NCBI GenBank assembly: GCA_016192455.1
Contig: JACPUC010000026.1
Coordinates: forward strand, 124,001-188,000
Direction: 5' to 3'
From: Candidatus Tectimicrobiota bacterium
GTDB lineage: Bacteria; JACPUC01
DNA length: 64,000 bases
Made by a program: the position numbers and the translations under genes. Under the pieces are notes generated by a model. The model worked only from the letters and a program-made list of their open reading frames with translations, was not told where the DNA came from and searched no databases. Of this stretch, positions 16,974-26,162 are shown piece after piece. Within the stretch, counting starts at the first letter, position 1; each line of letters opens with the position of its first letter.

Positions 16974-18587
16974 TTAGCCCCGACCGGCCGGACACGGCGG
17001 AGCCGCGGGCGGCAGCCCGGCGCCATAGCGGGCGCGCAGCTCCTGCTTCAGCACTTTCCCGGAAGGGTTGTACGGCAGCGCCTCAACAAAATCGACGCCG
17101 CGCGGCTTCTTGTAGTCGGCCAGGCGGTCAGCGCAGTAATTGATGAGGTCCTGCGGATCGGGCCGCCACGCCGGGGCCGGCACCACGACGGCCCATACCA
17201 CTTCGCCCCAGTAGTCGTCCGGCACCCCGATGACGGCGACGTCCTGGACGCCTGGGTGCCCCGCCAGCACCTTCTCGATCTCTGCCGGGTAGATGTTCAC
17301 GCCGCCGCTCAGCAGCATGTCCTGGCTGCGGTCGACGACGTAGAGGTAGCCCGCCGCATCGAGGTAGCCGACATCACCCAAGGTGAAGTAGTCGCCGTGA
17401 AAGGCGGCGGCGGTCGTTTCGGGCTCGTTGTAGTAAGCATCGAGGAGCTGGAAGTTCTTCATATAGATGGCGCCCACCTCGCCGGGCGGCAGCTCGTTGC
17501 GGTCTTCGTCGAGAATCTTCAGGTCGTTGCCCGGCATGGGGCGCCCGCAGCAGCCCTCGCCGCGGAACTGCTCGTGGGGGTAGAGGATAGTGTTCATGCC
17601 GGTTTCGGTTGAACCATAGTATTCATGCAGGACGCCCTCGCCGAAGTGCTCGATGACGCGGCGCTTCAGCGCCAGGGGGCAGGGCGCCCCGCCGGTGAGC
17701 AGGAGCTTGAAGGAGTCGTTCCGGTAGCGGGCGCGCCTCTCCGCGGGCAGGCGAACGCAGGCGTTGAGGACGGTGGGCACGGTGGTGGTGGTGGTGACGC
17801 GGTAGGCGGCAATGAGGCGCAACATCTCCTCCGCGTCAAAGCGGGGCAGCGGCTGCAGGATCACCGTCCCCCCCAGGTAAAGGGTGTTGTTCGCCCAGGA
17901 CATGGGGGCGCTGTGGTAGAGCGGGCAGTGGCAAAGGTGGCGCTCATCCCGCGTCAGGTTGAAGAGCTTGGCGGCATCGATGAACTTGCGCAGGGGGTAG
18001 GAGTTGCGGCGCAGCACCCCCTTCGGCAGCCCGGTGGTCCCCGAGGTGTAGATCATGGTGTTGCTGACGGGGGTGCGGATCGGCCAGTCGGGCTCGGCGT
18101 CGCTCGCCCCGCCGGTAAACTCGGCAAAGCTGCGCCCCGCGCCGCCCTCGCGCTCACTGACGTGCACGATCAGCCGCGGGTCGAGCTGCGGCAGGTGCGG
18201 CAGCGCGGCGCTCACCTGCTCATGGAAGGCGCTGCCGTAGACCAGCCCCCGCGCCTCGGCGTTGGACACCACGTAGGCGATCTCCCGCGCCTTCAGGCGG
18301 TAATTGACGAGGACGCTGAGGGCATTCAGCTTGCCCAGGCCATGGACGGTGATGAGGTATTCCGGGCAGTTCCCCAGGAGGAGCGCGACATGCTCGCCAG
18401 GTCGCAGGCCGGCGTCCCGGAAGGCATGCGCCACGCGGTTGAGCGCCCGGTTGAACTCCCGCCACGCGAGGGGGTGATCGCGGTAGATGATGGCCGGCTT
18501 GTCGGGGGTTCGCTCGGCGTTGCGGACCAGGCCGATCTCCTGCTCCTGGAGGAGAGCGGGGGAAGCGCCGTAGGAGAGACTGACCAT
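16974..18587 (-). CDS. Acyl-CoA synthetase (AMP-dependent ligase)
   Basis: A 537-residue ANL-superfamily enzyme. The P-loop-like motif MIYTSGTTGLPKGV, YYGSTETG, the hinge region GDVGYLDAAGYLYVVDRSQDM.LSGGVNIYPAEIE and the C-terminal catalytic lysine in YNPSGKVLKQEL are all present. It activates a carboxylate to acyl-AMP then acyl-CoA; the sequence resembles FadD/long-chain or aryl acid ligases and the substrate is not decided. ATG 18587 is favoured over an in-frame ATG at 18680, because the latter would lie almost on the terminator at 18690-18714. First of three such ligases in the window. Confidence 0.85.
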   Translation of the reverse strand: MVSLSYGASPALLQEQEIGLVRNAERTPDKPAIIYRDHPLAWREFNRALNRVAHAFRDAGLRPGEHVALLLGNCPEYLITVHGLGKLNALSVLVNYRLKAREIAYVVSNAEARGLVYGSAFHEQVSAALPHLPQLDPRLIVHVSEREGGAGRSFAEFTGGASDAEPDWPIRTPVSNTMIYTSGTTGLPKGVLRRNSYPLRKFIDAAKLFNLTRDERHLCHCPLYHSAPMSWANNTLYLGGTVILQPLPRFDAEEMLRLIAAYRVTTTTTVPTVLNACVRLPAERRARYRNDSFKLLLTGGAPCPLALKRRVIEHFGEGVLHEYYGSTETGMNTILYPHEQFRGEGCCGRPMPGNDLKILDEDRNELPPGEVGAIYMKNFQLLDAYYNEPETTAAAFHGDYFTLGDVGYLDAAGYLYVVDRSQDMLLSGGVNIYPAEIEKVLAGHPGVQDVAVIGVPDDYWGEVVWAVVVPAPAWRPDPQDLINYCADRLADYKKPRGVDFVEALPYNPSGKVLKQELRARYGAGLPPAAPPCPAGRG

Positions 18588-18689
18588 TGCCGCGCCGGAG
18601 TCAGAAGGTGAGAGAAGTGGGAGGCCCGGCGGCAGGGTGCTCTTCCTGCAGCCTCCGCCTTGTGTCGGCATGATACACAAGCGCCGACG

Positions 18690-18714
18690 AAAAAGGGAGG
18701 GCCTTCGCCCTCCC
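18690..18714 (-). terminator. Rho-independent terminator of the oxidoreductase operon
   Basis: Read on the minus strand: GGGAGGGC (18714-18707), a GAAG loop, GCCCTCCC (18702-18695), then TTTTT (18694-18690). A perfect 8-bp stem with a tetraloop and U-tract, 27 bases past the stop of the beta-subunit gene. Confidence 0.93.
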
Positions 18715-18740
18715 TGCCTCGCGATCGGTGTGTGGCGCGC

Positions 18741-20387
18741 TTAGCGGATGCCGGCGAGCTCCTGCAAGAGGTGCCAGTAGGCGAGGCGATCGGCCTGCCC
18801 TTTCAGGAGGGTCTCGGTGGGTTCGCCGTTGCCGTTGAAGTGCTTGGCGAAGCGGCCTTCGGTGCGGGCCCAGTAAATGAAGTCCATGACCTCGCCGGTC
18901 TTCGGGTTCTTGTACCAGTCCTCGCGCTGCGCCGGGTTGCCTTGCAGGCTGAGGCGTTCGCTCATCTTCTCCCCCTTGCGCGGGTCGTAGAGGAAGATGG
19001 GGAAGGCGCGGGAGTCGGCGGCCAGCTTGGCCTGGTGCATAGCCATGTCATCGGCCACGCCGTGCTCCGGCTGGCAGGTGGTGTAGCAGTTGATGACGGC
19101 GGGCCCTTCATACTCGTTGGCGGCCATGATCGCCCGGTAGAAGTGGTTCGTGTGCGCCGCCGTCGTCTGCGCCACCAGGACGTCGGCGTGCATCATGGCG
19201 ATGAGGCCGATCTCCTTGCGGCGCTCGGTCTTCCCCTGCAGCACCTTGCCGTGCATCGACATCTTCGTCTCTTGCCCTAAGAAGGTGCTGGTGGAGGCCT
19301 GCCCGCCGGTGTTCGAGTAGACCTGCGTGTCGAGGATGAGGACGTTGATGTTCATGCCGGAAGCCAGCATGCGGGAGAGCGCCTGGAAGCCGATGTCGAG
19401 CATGGCCCCGTCGCCTCCCAGCACCCAGAGCTTCTTGTCGCGCCAGCCCATCTGGTTCCAGCGGGCGCGCACCCCCATGGCATCGGTCGGCGCGTTCTCG
19501 AAGAGGGAGTTCGTCCAGCAGACGAGGTAGGGGTTGTACGGGTAGGTCGAGCCGTAGACGGTGTTGCAGCCAGTGGCAGCCACGATGCCCATGCTGTTCT
19601 GACCATGGACGAAACCGGTGGCGGCGAGCATCATGCGCAGCACCGTCGCCTCGCCGCAGCCCATGCAGGAGCCGGCGCCGCCGACGTAGAGGAGCGAGCG
19701 CTCCGCCAGCATCATGTCGGCCAACACCTTCTCATTGATGTACTCGGGCGGGGTGGCCGGCAGCGCCTTGAAGAAACTGAAATCGCTCGCGTAGCGCTGC
19801 AGCAGGGGTGGCGTCTTGGTGACCATCTTCAGGGCGGCGTGATCGCCGCAGGCTTCGACGCACTCGGCGCAGCCCTTGCATTTCGTCGGGTCGATGAAGA
19901 TGCCGAACATGCCCGGCGCCTTGCCCTCTTTTTGCGCCTTGGCATGGTACTTCGTGGTGACGGCGAACTGCTCCTTCAGGTGTTGCCTGGTCTCCGCATC
20001 CGCCACCGAAGCCAGCCGCTCCTCCAGCACCCCCTCCTCGACAACCTTGCCGAGAATGGCGGTATCGGGGCACTGGGTGACGCAGTCCATGCAGCCGACG
20101 CAGTTCTCCTGGATGAACTCCGGGATCTCCGGGGTAATGTAGCTGAAGTCGCGCATGGCGCCCGTGCCGGCGGGGACGAAGCTGCGAGCCACGCCTGTGT
20201 CGGCCGGCAGCTCTGCCTCGGCCGTGCCATCGTTGTAGGAGCCGATGATGCGCTCGAAGAAGTCGGCCACGTCCACGCTGACAGCCGCCAGCTGCTCATC
20301 CCGCTCGTCTATGTCGTTTGGAAGTGAACTCACCTCGCAACCACCTTCCTGTTCAGCCTGATCCTCTCGCAGGCTGCATCGCGCCAC
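18741..20387 (-). CDS. 2-oxoacid:ferredoxin oxidoreductase, ferredoxin + TPP (beta) subunit
   Basis: The 548-residue protein matches the second half of NifJ-type pyruvate:ferredoxin oxidoreductase. A 2x[4Fe-4S] domain carries CVGCMDCVTQCP (~95-106) and CKGCAECVEACG (~168-179), followed by the TPP domain with GSCMGCGE (~240), the ATGCNTVYG segment, the TPP motif GGDGAMLDIGFQAL (~320) and YSNTGGQAS (~350). It would decarboxylate a 2-oxoacid and pass electrons to its own clusters. The start may be ATG 20387 (AGAGG 7 bases upstream) or GTG 20333 (AGGAAGG 10 bases upstream). It lies 19 bases after the alpha/gamma gene. Confidence 0.88.
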   Translation of the reverse strand: MARCSLREDQAEQEGGCEVSSLPNDIDERDEQLAAVSVDVADFFERIIGSYNDGTAEAELPADTGVARSFVPAGTGAMRDFSYITPEIPEFIQENCVGCMDCVTQCPDTAILGKVVEEGVLEERLASVADAETRQHLKEQFAVTTKYHAKAQKEGKAPGMFGIFIDPTKCKGCAECVEACGDHAALKMVTKTPPLLQRYASDFSFFKALPATPPEYINEKVLADMMLAERSLLYVGGAGSCMGCGEATVLRMMLAATGFVHGQNSMGIVAATGCNTVYGSTYPYNPYLVCWTNSLFENAPTDAMGVRARWNQMGWRDKKLWVLGGDGAMLDIGFQALSRMLASGMNINVLILDTQVYSNTGGQASTSTFLGQETKMSMHGKVLQGKTERRKEIGLIAMMHADVLVAQTTAAHTNHFYRAIMAANEYEGPAVINCYTTCQPEHGVADDMAMHQAKLAADSRAFPIFLYDPRKGEKMSERLSLQGNPAQREDWYKNPKTGEVMDFIYWARTEGRFAKHFNGNGEPTETLLKGQADRLAYWHLLQELAGIR

Positions 20388-20406
20388 CTCTGCTTGCGGC
20401 GCCGCC

Positions 20407-22386
20407 TTACGACACGACGCTGAGGCCGGTTACCGACGAGGCGCCGTGCTCCATCACCTCGGGGGGCACCTCGAACACCTCGTCGTAGCCGCGACGCACG
20501 CAGGTGAGGTTATCCTGGATGACCTGCTCGCCGCGGTTGCCGAAGTACTTGCGGAGCGAGCGCTCCACCCCCTCCATGAGCTGCTCGTCATCGAGACCCA
20601 TGGCGCGCTGGTAGGGGGTGACGCGCAAGAAGACCCCCAACAGGACGATCCCCTGCATACGCTGGATGAGGGAGGCGCTCGTGGCGGTCTCCTTGGCGAT
20701 CTTCACCGTATCGAGGCCGAGCACCCGCACCTGCTTCCTGCGAATGAGCGACTGCGCCATGGGCGGAATGTCGGCCCACACCTCCTCGGGGGTGGTGCGC
20801 GACGTCTGCACAAAGACGACGCCGTGATCGTCCAAACCACTCAGGGGATTGCCGAGGTTGAACGCATTCACATCGTTGAGGACGACGAAATCAACATGCT
20901 CCAGCTCGCAGTGGGTGCGGATCTTCTCCTGGCCGATGGAGAGGTAGTAGGTGGTGGGCAGGCCCTTTTTCTCGGAGCCGTACTTGGGATAGGCCTGCAC
21001 CTCGAGTCCGAAGAGGTCCCCCGTCAGCGAGGCGATGATCTTGTTCGTCGTCACCGAGCCGTAGCCGCCCACCGAGTGCCCGCGCATGGAGAAGCTGCCC
21101 TTGGGCCGGATGTCCGGATCGCGGGTGCGCTTCAGGGCCAGCGGATGATCGATCCCCACGGCGAAGTAGGGAGCGCGGCTGCCGTTGCTGATGTGCTCGA
21201 AGATGGCGATGAAGTCGCCCGGTCGCACGTCCCGGCTGCCCAAGCCACCCGAGCCGGCGATGATCCGCGGCAGGCGGGTGATCGCCGGGTAGCCCTCGAG
21301 GCCGGTGAGGGCATCGGCGAAGGCGGCCTTCAGCTCGCACGCGAGGGGATTGGACTGCGCCAGGGGGTTGTCCATGCGCTCCAGCACAGCGATGCTCTGC
21401 ACATGTTTGAGGGCCTCGACGAGGCGCTGCGACGGGAAGGGACGGAAGCAGGTGAGGGAAACCACCCCGACCTTCATCCCTTCCTGGCTGCGCAGGTAGT
21501 CCACCGTCGCCGCCGCCGTCTCCATGTACGATCCCATGCCGATGATGGCGTACTCGGCGTCCTCCAGCCGGTAGGTGTCGAAGAAGTCGTAGCGGCGCCC
21601 GGTCAGGCGGTAGAACTCATCGAAGGCGCGCCGCAGCTTCGGCGCCACCTGATCGTAGAAGTAGCGCTGGGCGATCTTGCCCTTCATGTAGCTGTCCTGG
21701 TTCTGCACCACTCCCGTCATGATCGGGTTGTTGACGTCCATGAGGTTGCGCAGCTTGCCGGCGGGACTGCCAATGTACTCCTGCATCATCTCCGGTTCCG
21801 ACAACTGCACCTTTTCGACGGTATGCGTCGTCAGGAAACCATCCTGGACGTTCAGGAAGGGCGTCTCGGAGTCCTCGGCGGCGCGCCGGGCAATCAACGC
21901 CAGGTCGCCGGTTTCCTGCGCCGTGCGGGCGAAGAGCATGCCCCAGCCGCAGTCAGCCACGGCCATGACATCATCGTGACCGGCGTGCACGTTGAGCGAG
22001 TGCGAGGTGAGCGCGCGGGCGCCGATGTGGAAGACCGCCGGCAGGCGCTTGCCGGAGATGGTGTAGAGCACCTCCTTCATGAGCACCAGCCCTTGACCGG
22101 AGGTGAAGTTCGACACCCGCCCGCCGGCCAGGGCGAACCCCTCGCAGGTGGAGGCGGAACTGTGCTCCGACTCCAGTTCGAGGAACACCAGCGGCTCACC
22201 CCAGAGGTTGGTGCGCCCATTCGAGACTTCAATCTGGTAGCCCTGTCCCATGGTGGTTGAGGAGGTGATCGGATAGGCGCACGCTCCCTGGGTGATATGC
22301 GTCTCCACCCACACGACGGCGCCCGCGCCGTCCGTGGTGGTCGTAATTCCCGGATACGGAACCCGTTTGAGGTTTGCCTGTTCCAT
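20407..22386 (-). CDS. 2-oxoacid:ferredoxin oxidoreductase, alpha+gamma subunit
   Basis: The 659-residue protein matches NifJ domains I-III in order: substrate/pyrimidine domain (TDGAGAVVWVETHITQGACAYPITSSTTMGQG, written in part), transketolase-C-like domain II (~250-400), and gamma domain III with MRGHSVGGYGSVTTNK (~435-450). With the next gene it makes a NifJ cut between domains III and V. In domain I the usual NifJ segment with IFGDHQD is here LNVHAGHDD, and YPITPS is YPITSS, so pyruvate may not be the substrate. An electron donor for the Fe-S reductases of this window is conceivable. A promoter lies ~310 bases upstream. Confidence 0.87.
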   Translation of the reverse strand: MEQANLKRVPYPGITTTTDGAGAVVWVETHITQGACAYPITSSTTMGQGYQIEVSNGRTNLWGEPLVFLELESEHSSASTCEGFALAGGRVSNFTSGQGLVLMKEVLYTISGKRLPAVFHIGARALTSHSLNVHAGHDDVMAVADCGWGMLFARTAQETGDLALIARRAAEDSETPFLNVQDGFLTTHTVEKVQLSEPEMMQEYIGSPAGKLRNLMDVNNPIMTGVVQNQDSYMKGKIAQRYFYDQVAPKLRRAFDEFYRLTGRRYDFFDTYRLEDAEYAIIGMGSYMETAAATVDYLRSQEGMKVGVVSLTCFRPFPSQRLVEALKHVQSIAVLERMDNPLAQSNPLACELKAAFADALTGLEGYPAITRLPRIIAGSGGLGSRDVRPGDFIAIFEHISNGSRAPYFAVGIDHPLALKRTRDPDIRPKGSFSMRGHSVGGYGSVTTNKIIASLTGDLFGLEVQAYPKYGSEKKGLPTTYYLSIGQEKIRTHCELEHVDFVVLNDVNAFNLGNPLSGLDDHGVVFVQTSRTTPEEVWADIPPMAQSLIRRKQVRVLGLDTVKIAKETATSASLIQRMQGIVLLGVFLRVTPYQRAMGLDDEQLMEGVERSLRKYFGNRGEQVIQDNLTCVRRGYDEVFEVPPEVMEHGASSVTGLSVVS

Positions 22387-23091
22387 GTGCGGTGCAGCCT
22401 CTCAGTGCAAGCCTTTCGTCCTACCCCGGCAGCGGCGATCGCCTCTCTGCCCAACTCTCCGCAGGCGACTGCCTTGCCACGCCTCCTCTCAGTAGAACGC
22501 CAAAGCCCTCCGCTTCATTTCCCCGCGCCAGACGCTATCTCCGCCCTGAGGCTGACGCCTCGAAGCCGGGCTGCGCAGGGAGCGCCCTCGCCGCTTCCCG
22601 CCCGGCGGCTCTTCCTCGCCAACCCTCCCCCGGCATCCCAGCGCGGCGGCGCGCCCTCGTCGGCGGAAAACATCTCAAGTCTGGACTATTCCAACCCCAT
22701 AAAAGTTAGGTTAGCCCGCATTGCTTGTCAATGACAGGTAATTTGCCGCCCGGATGACGCTCGCCTGCCGCCTCCTGCGGCCTGCCAGCCCCTCATCGCG
22801 CCGTCTCACCGCCAAGACGCTCCAAGGCCGATCCGTGCGGTTTCCTTGACCCCTGGCGCGGCGCGTGGAGCAGTTCTTCGCCGGCCCCCTCGGTCCTCAT
22901 CGACATACAGGGTTATACTATCTCCAGGAGGCCGCGCCGGCTATCCTGCGAAGAGCGGCAAGAACGGCAAGACCTCATTCCAGAGCGCGGCCAAAGCGGC
23001 ATGCCCTGATGCAATCCGCGCGGCAGGCCACCTTTCGCGGCAGCGGCGGGCACTCTCAGCAGTACTCTCTCTTCGAGCAGAGAAGGCGCTC
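22387..23091. other. 705-base divergent intergenic region
   Basis: No credible gene. It contains the minus-strand promoter at 22703-22731 with a ~310-base leader toward the oxidoreductase operon. On the plus strand a TATACT at 22914-22919 ahead of lipB has no good -35 partner. No riboswitch was recognised in either leader. Confidence 0.5.
22703..22731 (-). promoter_or_regulatory. Sigma70 promoter of the 2-oxoacid oxidoreductase operon
   Basis: On the minus strand TTGACA (22726-22731), 17 bases, TAACTT (22703-22708). An AT-rich patch in an otherwise GC-rich gap supports it. Confidence 0.65.
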
Positions 23092-23916
23092 ATGATAGAA
23101 GCCAGGTGGCTTGGCAGGCGGGAGATCGGCGAGGTGCTGGCGCTCCAGGAGGCGGCCGCCGCGGCTCTCGCGCGGGCCAGGAGCCACGGGGCGGGCCTGG
23201 ACCCGGCTGACCCCGCGGGCGCCGGCCCCGGCGTGACCACGCAAGGGATGCTTCTCGTCGCCGAGCACCCCAGCGTCTATACCCTGAACGGCCGCCGCCA
23301 GCGCATCTCCGATGCCGACTGCCTGGCCGACCCCGAGCTGTTCTGGCGGCGCGTCGAGGCGGAGGGTATCCCCATCGTGCCGTGCGACCGTGGCGGCAAG
23401 CTCACCTACCACGGCCCCGGCCAGCTCGTCGTCTACTGCGTGCTGGACCTGGCTGAGGCGTTCCCGCAACGCGCCATGGGGCTGGAGACGCTCGCCGAAG
23501 AGATCCTGGCGCGCAGCCTGCGCGACTGTGGCATCACCGCCCTGCCGCACTGCGACGAGCCGTGGTGCAAGCGCAAGCACGGCCCCGCCCGCGGCGCCTG
23601 GGTAGACTGGCGGGGGGAGCGCAGGAAGCTCGCCTCCTGCGGCTTCCGCATCAGCAACCGCGTGTCGAAGTTCGGCTTCGCGCTGAACGTCTCGACCGAC
23701 CTCGCCTACTTCGCGCCGATCTACCCCTGCGGCCTGCGCGGCATCCGCCTGGTAACGATGGAAATGGTCCTGGGAAGGATTCTGCCACTCCAGGAGGTGG
23801 CGCGCAGCCTCGTCCAGCACGCCGGGGCGGTGCTGGGAGCATCAATCCGCCTTCTTGGAAAGGAGAACGCCTCAGCTTGCGGTACGAATGTGCGGAGCGA
23901 GGATCAACGGTTGTGA
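23092..23916 (+). CDS. lipB: Octanoyl-[ACP]:protein N-octanoyltransferase LipB
   Basis: The 274-residue protein has the LipB signature RGGKLTYHGPGQLVVY (~98-113), the catalytic Lys (RRKLASCG, ~178) and the catalytic Cys (YPCGLRG, ~213). It moves octanoate from ACP to lipoyl domains of 2-oxoacid dehydrogenases and GcvH. AGAAGG precedes ATG 23092. Oddities: a Gly/Ala/Pro-rich insertion at ~30-45 (HGAGLDPADPAGAGPG), an insertion HCDEPWCKRKHG (~154-165) before the GAWV strand with two cysteines and two histidines, and a non-conserved ~20-residue tail. LipA is not nearby. Assignment firm despite the insertions. Confidence 0.9.
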   Translation: MIEARWLGRREIGEVLALQEAAAAALARARSHGAGLDPADPAGAGPGVTTQGMLLVAEHPSVYTLNGRRQRISDADCLADPELFWRRVEAEGIPIVPCDRGGKLTYHGPGQLVVYCVLDLAEAFPQRAMGLETLAEEILARSLRDCGITALPHCDEPWCKRKHGPARGAWVDWRGERRKLASCGFRISNRVSKFGFALNVSTDLAYFAPIYPCGLRGIRLVTMEMVLGRILPLQEVARSLVQHAGAVLGASIRLLGKENASACGTNVRSEDQRL

Positions 23917-24218
23917 GGAGGTTCTACCGAGGGACCACTCCTCCCCCGCGTCTCCGGCCCTGTTCTGGGGGGCGGCAGGCAGGCGCATCCTTGTCGCGCC
24001 AACTGCAAGGCGGCTCGCCTGGTTGCGAGGCCTGAACCCGGAAGCGCGAACGGGTTTTGCCCTGGGAGAGGGAAGGAGAGACCTGTCTGCGTGCAGCGCG
24101 CAGGTGAGATGGGCGCGGGGAGCATGAGCTCCCCGCAGGCGTGGGAAAGAACGACACCTCTCTGAGGTGGTTCACCATCGCGGCAACCGCCGCCCGTCCG
24201 AGGCGCGACCTGGCGGCG
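23917..24218. other. Convergent intergenic region
   Basis: Between lipB (+) and the 2Fe-2S subunit gene (-). It holds the hairpin at 24115-24136 and no gene. Confidence 0.5.
24115..24136. terminator. Strong hairpin between convergent genes (no U-tract)
   Basis: GCGGGGAGC (24115-24123), ATGA loop, GCTCCCCGC (24128-24136), a perfect 9-bp stem about 80 bases past the stop of the 2Fe-2S gene. It has no T-run on either strand, so intrinsic termination would be weak; it may protect the 3' end. Confidence 0.5.
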
Positions 24219-24707
24219 CTACGCCGCCTGCGCCGCGCCTTGCAGCTTCTTCGCCGCGGCCAGGATCGACAGCACGATGTGGTGGTAGCCGGTGCAGCGG
24301 CAGAGGTTGCCGGAGATGGCGAGGCGCACCTCCTGCTCGGTCGGGTTCTTGTTCTCCCGTAGCAGCTCCTCGGCGCAAATGAGCATGCCGGGGGTGCAGA
24401 AGCCGCACTGCAGGCCGTGGTTTTCCCAGAAGGCCTCCTGCAGGGGGGAGAGCTTGCCGTCCTTGGCGAGGGACTCCACCGTCTCGATGGAGGTGCCGTC
24501 GGCCTGCACCGCGAAGGTCAGGCAGGAGCGCACGCCCACCCCATCGATGAAAACGGTGCAGGCGCCGCACATGCCATGCTCGCAGCCGACGTGCGTGCCG
24601 GTGAGGCCGATGTCCTCGCGGATGAAATCGCTCAGGAGCTTGCGCGCCTCCGCCTGGCCCTCGAACTTCTTGCCGTTGATTGTCAGGCTGATCGAATGCA
24701 TCGACAC
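24219..24707 (-). CDS. Molybdenum hydroxylase 2Fe-2S subunit (CoxS-like), operon A
   Basis: About 162 residues with two 2Fe-2S sites: the plant-ferredoxin type CEHGMCGACTVFIDG...SC (~41-63) and the helical type CGFCTPGM...CRCTGY (~102-142). It passes electrons from the Mo centre to FAD. GTG 24707 has GGAGG 8 bases upstream; an ATG two codons later (24701) is an alternative. The start overlaps the ribosome-site region after the FAD-subunit stop at 24709, so the genes are coupled. Last gene of the L-G-M-S operon. Confidence 0.92.
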   Translation of the reverse strand: MSMHSISLTINGKKFEGQAEARKLLSDFIREDIGLTGTHVGCEHGMCGACTVFIDGVGVRSCLTFAVQADGTSIETVESLAKDGKLSPLQEAFWENHGLQCGFCTPGMLICAEELLRENKNPTEQEVRLAISGNLCRCTGYHHIVLSILAAAKKLQGAAQAA

Positions 24708-24708
24708 G

Positions 24709-25584
24709 TTACTTCCCTCCCTGCACCCGGCTGAGGGCTTTCTTAAGGGCACGCTCGGTGAAGACCTTCGACATGGCCCGGCGATACTCCGTGGAAGCGT
24801 GCATATCCCCTTCCGGCTCCACCTCTTCGCTGATCTTCTGGCCGGCCTCGCTGATGAGCTTGTCGGTGAGCTTCTGCCCCTTCAGCATCGCCTCGGCGTC
24901 GGGGGAGCGGTGCGGGAAGGGTCCCACGCCGATCAGCGCCAGGCGGGCCTCCTGGCACGTTCCCTTGCCGTTCATGGTCACCTGGGCGGCGCAGCCGACG
25001 AGGGCGAAATCGCCGTGGCGGCGCGCCAGCTCCACGAAGGCATACCCCGACCCCGGCTTGGGGAGCGGAAAGCGCAGCTCGGTGAGGACCTCGAAGGGCT
25101 GCAGGGAGGTCGTCAGGTAAGTGACGAAAAACTCATCCCAGGTGGTGGTGCGGCTGCCATCCGGCCCCTGGATGGTCAGCTCGGCGTCGCTCAGCACGAC
25201 GAGCGCCGGGTACTCCGAGGCGGGGTCGGCGTGGGCGACGCTGCCGCCGATGGTGCCGCGATTGCGAATCTGCACGTGGCCGATCCACTCCGTGGCTTCC
25301 GTCAGCAGCGGGAATTTCTGCCGCACGAGAGCGGAGCGCTCGATGGTGCGCTCGCGCGTCAGGGCGCCGATCGCCAGCTTGCCGTCCTTTTCCCGGATGT
25401 AGTCGAGCTCGCTCACCTTGTTGATGTCGATGAGGTGGGACGGACGGGTGAGGCGGAAATTCAGCATCGGCACGAGACTCTGCCCGCCGGCCAGGATCTT
25501 GGCATCCTCTCCCGCCTCCTGGAGCAGGCTCACAGCCTCTTCCACCGTGCGCGCGGCGCGGTACTCGAACTTTGGCGGTTTCAT
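24709..25584 (-). CDS. Molybdenum hydroxylase FAD subunit (CoxM-like), operon A
   Basis: The 291-residue FAD-binding protein of the xanthine dehydrogenase/CO dehydrogenase medium-subunit family. FAD motifs are AGGQSLVPMLNFRL (~31-44) and TIGGSVAHADPASE (~111-124); the C-terminal CODH-like domain spans ~180-285. It takes electrons from the 2Fe-2S subunit and hands them to the acceptor. It follows the coxG-like gene by 19 bases. Confidence 0.92.
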   Translation of the reverse strand: MKPPKFEYRAARTVEEAVSLLQEAGEDAKILAGGQSLVPMLNFRLTRPSHLIDINKVSELDYIREKDGKLAIGALTRERTIERSALVRQKFPLLTEATEWIGHVQIRNRGTIGGSVAHADPASEYPALVVLSDAELTIQGPDGSRTTTWDEFFVTYLTTSLQPFEVLTELRFPLPKPGSGYAFVELARRHGDFALVGCAAQVTMNGKGTCQEARLALIGVGPFPHRSPDAEAMLKGQKLTDKLISEAGQKISEEVEPEGDMHASTEYRRAMSKVFTERALKKALSRVQGGK

Positions 25585-25603
25585 GTCGCGCTCCTCTCTC
25601 AGC

Positions 25604-26038
25604 TCATTGAATCTTCTTTTCCATCGCCTTAAAGAACTGGTTGACCATGAGCTTGGTCACGCCGCCCAGCATGCGTTGGCCGATGCTGGCGACCAGGCCG
25701 CCGATCTGGGCCTCGCCGCTGTACAGGATATCCGTCTTGTCGCCCTTGTCCTCCAAGCTGATCGTGGCCTCCCCTTTCACGAAACCTGGAGCGCCGCTGC
25801 CCTCAACCTCCATGCGATAGCTGCTGATGGGGTGCTTTTCCAGGATGCGGACCTTCCCGTCGTAGGTCCCCTTCACCGACGCCACGCCGATCTTCAGGCG
25901 CGCCTCGAACTGATCGGGGGCCACCTCCTCCAGCCGTTCACATCCCGGCAGACAGGAGGCCAACACCTTCTGGTCGAGGAGCACGTCCCAGACCTTCTGG
26001 CGCGCGGCTTTGAACGTGTACTTGCCCTCCAGCTTCAT
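25604..26038 (-). CDS. CoxG-like SRPBCC protein, operon A
   Basis: The 144-residue protein begins MKLEGKYTFKAARQKVWDVLLDQKVLASCLPGCE, the typical CoxG start, and ends with GQRMLGGVTKLMVNQFFKAMEKK, the amphipathic C-terminal helix. CoxG in Oligotropha helps attach CO dehydrogenase to the membrane; relatives accompany many CODH-like hydroxylases of other specificity. GGAGGCGAAT precedes the ATG. Placed between large and medium subunit genes. Confidence 0.9.
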   Translation of the reverse strand: MKLEGKYTFKAARQKVWDVLLDQKVLASCLPGCERLEEVAPDQFEARLKIGVASVKGTYDGKVRILEKHPISSYRMEVEGSGAPGFVKGEATISLEDKGDKTDILYSGEAQIGGLVASIGQRMLGGVTKLMVNQFFKAMEKKIQ

Positions 26039-26162
26039 ATTCGCCTCCGACTTGTCCTCGCCAGCGCATCCGTGGCATCGAGTTCTGCGCGGCGTCCTCG
26101 TCTCGTCTCTGGTGCGTGGGAAGCTCGTTTCCCTGTACGGTCGACGGCGGACGGCGCCCGCA

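Noticed and set aside
20446-22260. A 604-codon plus-strand frame antisense to the alpha/gamma oxidoreductase subunit
   Set aside because: No ribosome site, no motif and biased composition; the minus strand is a recognised NifJ-like protein.
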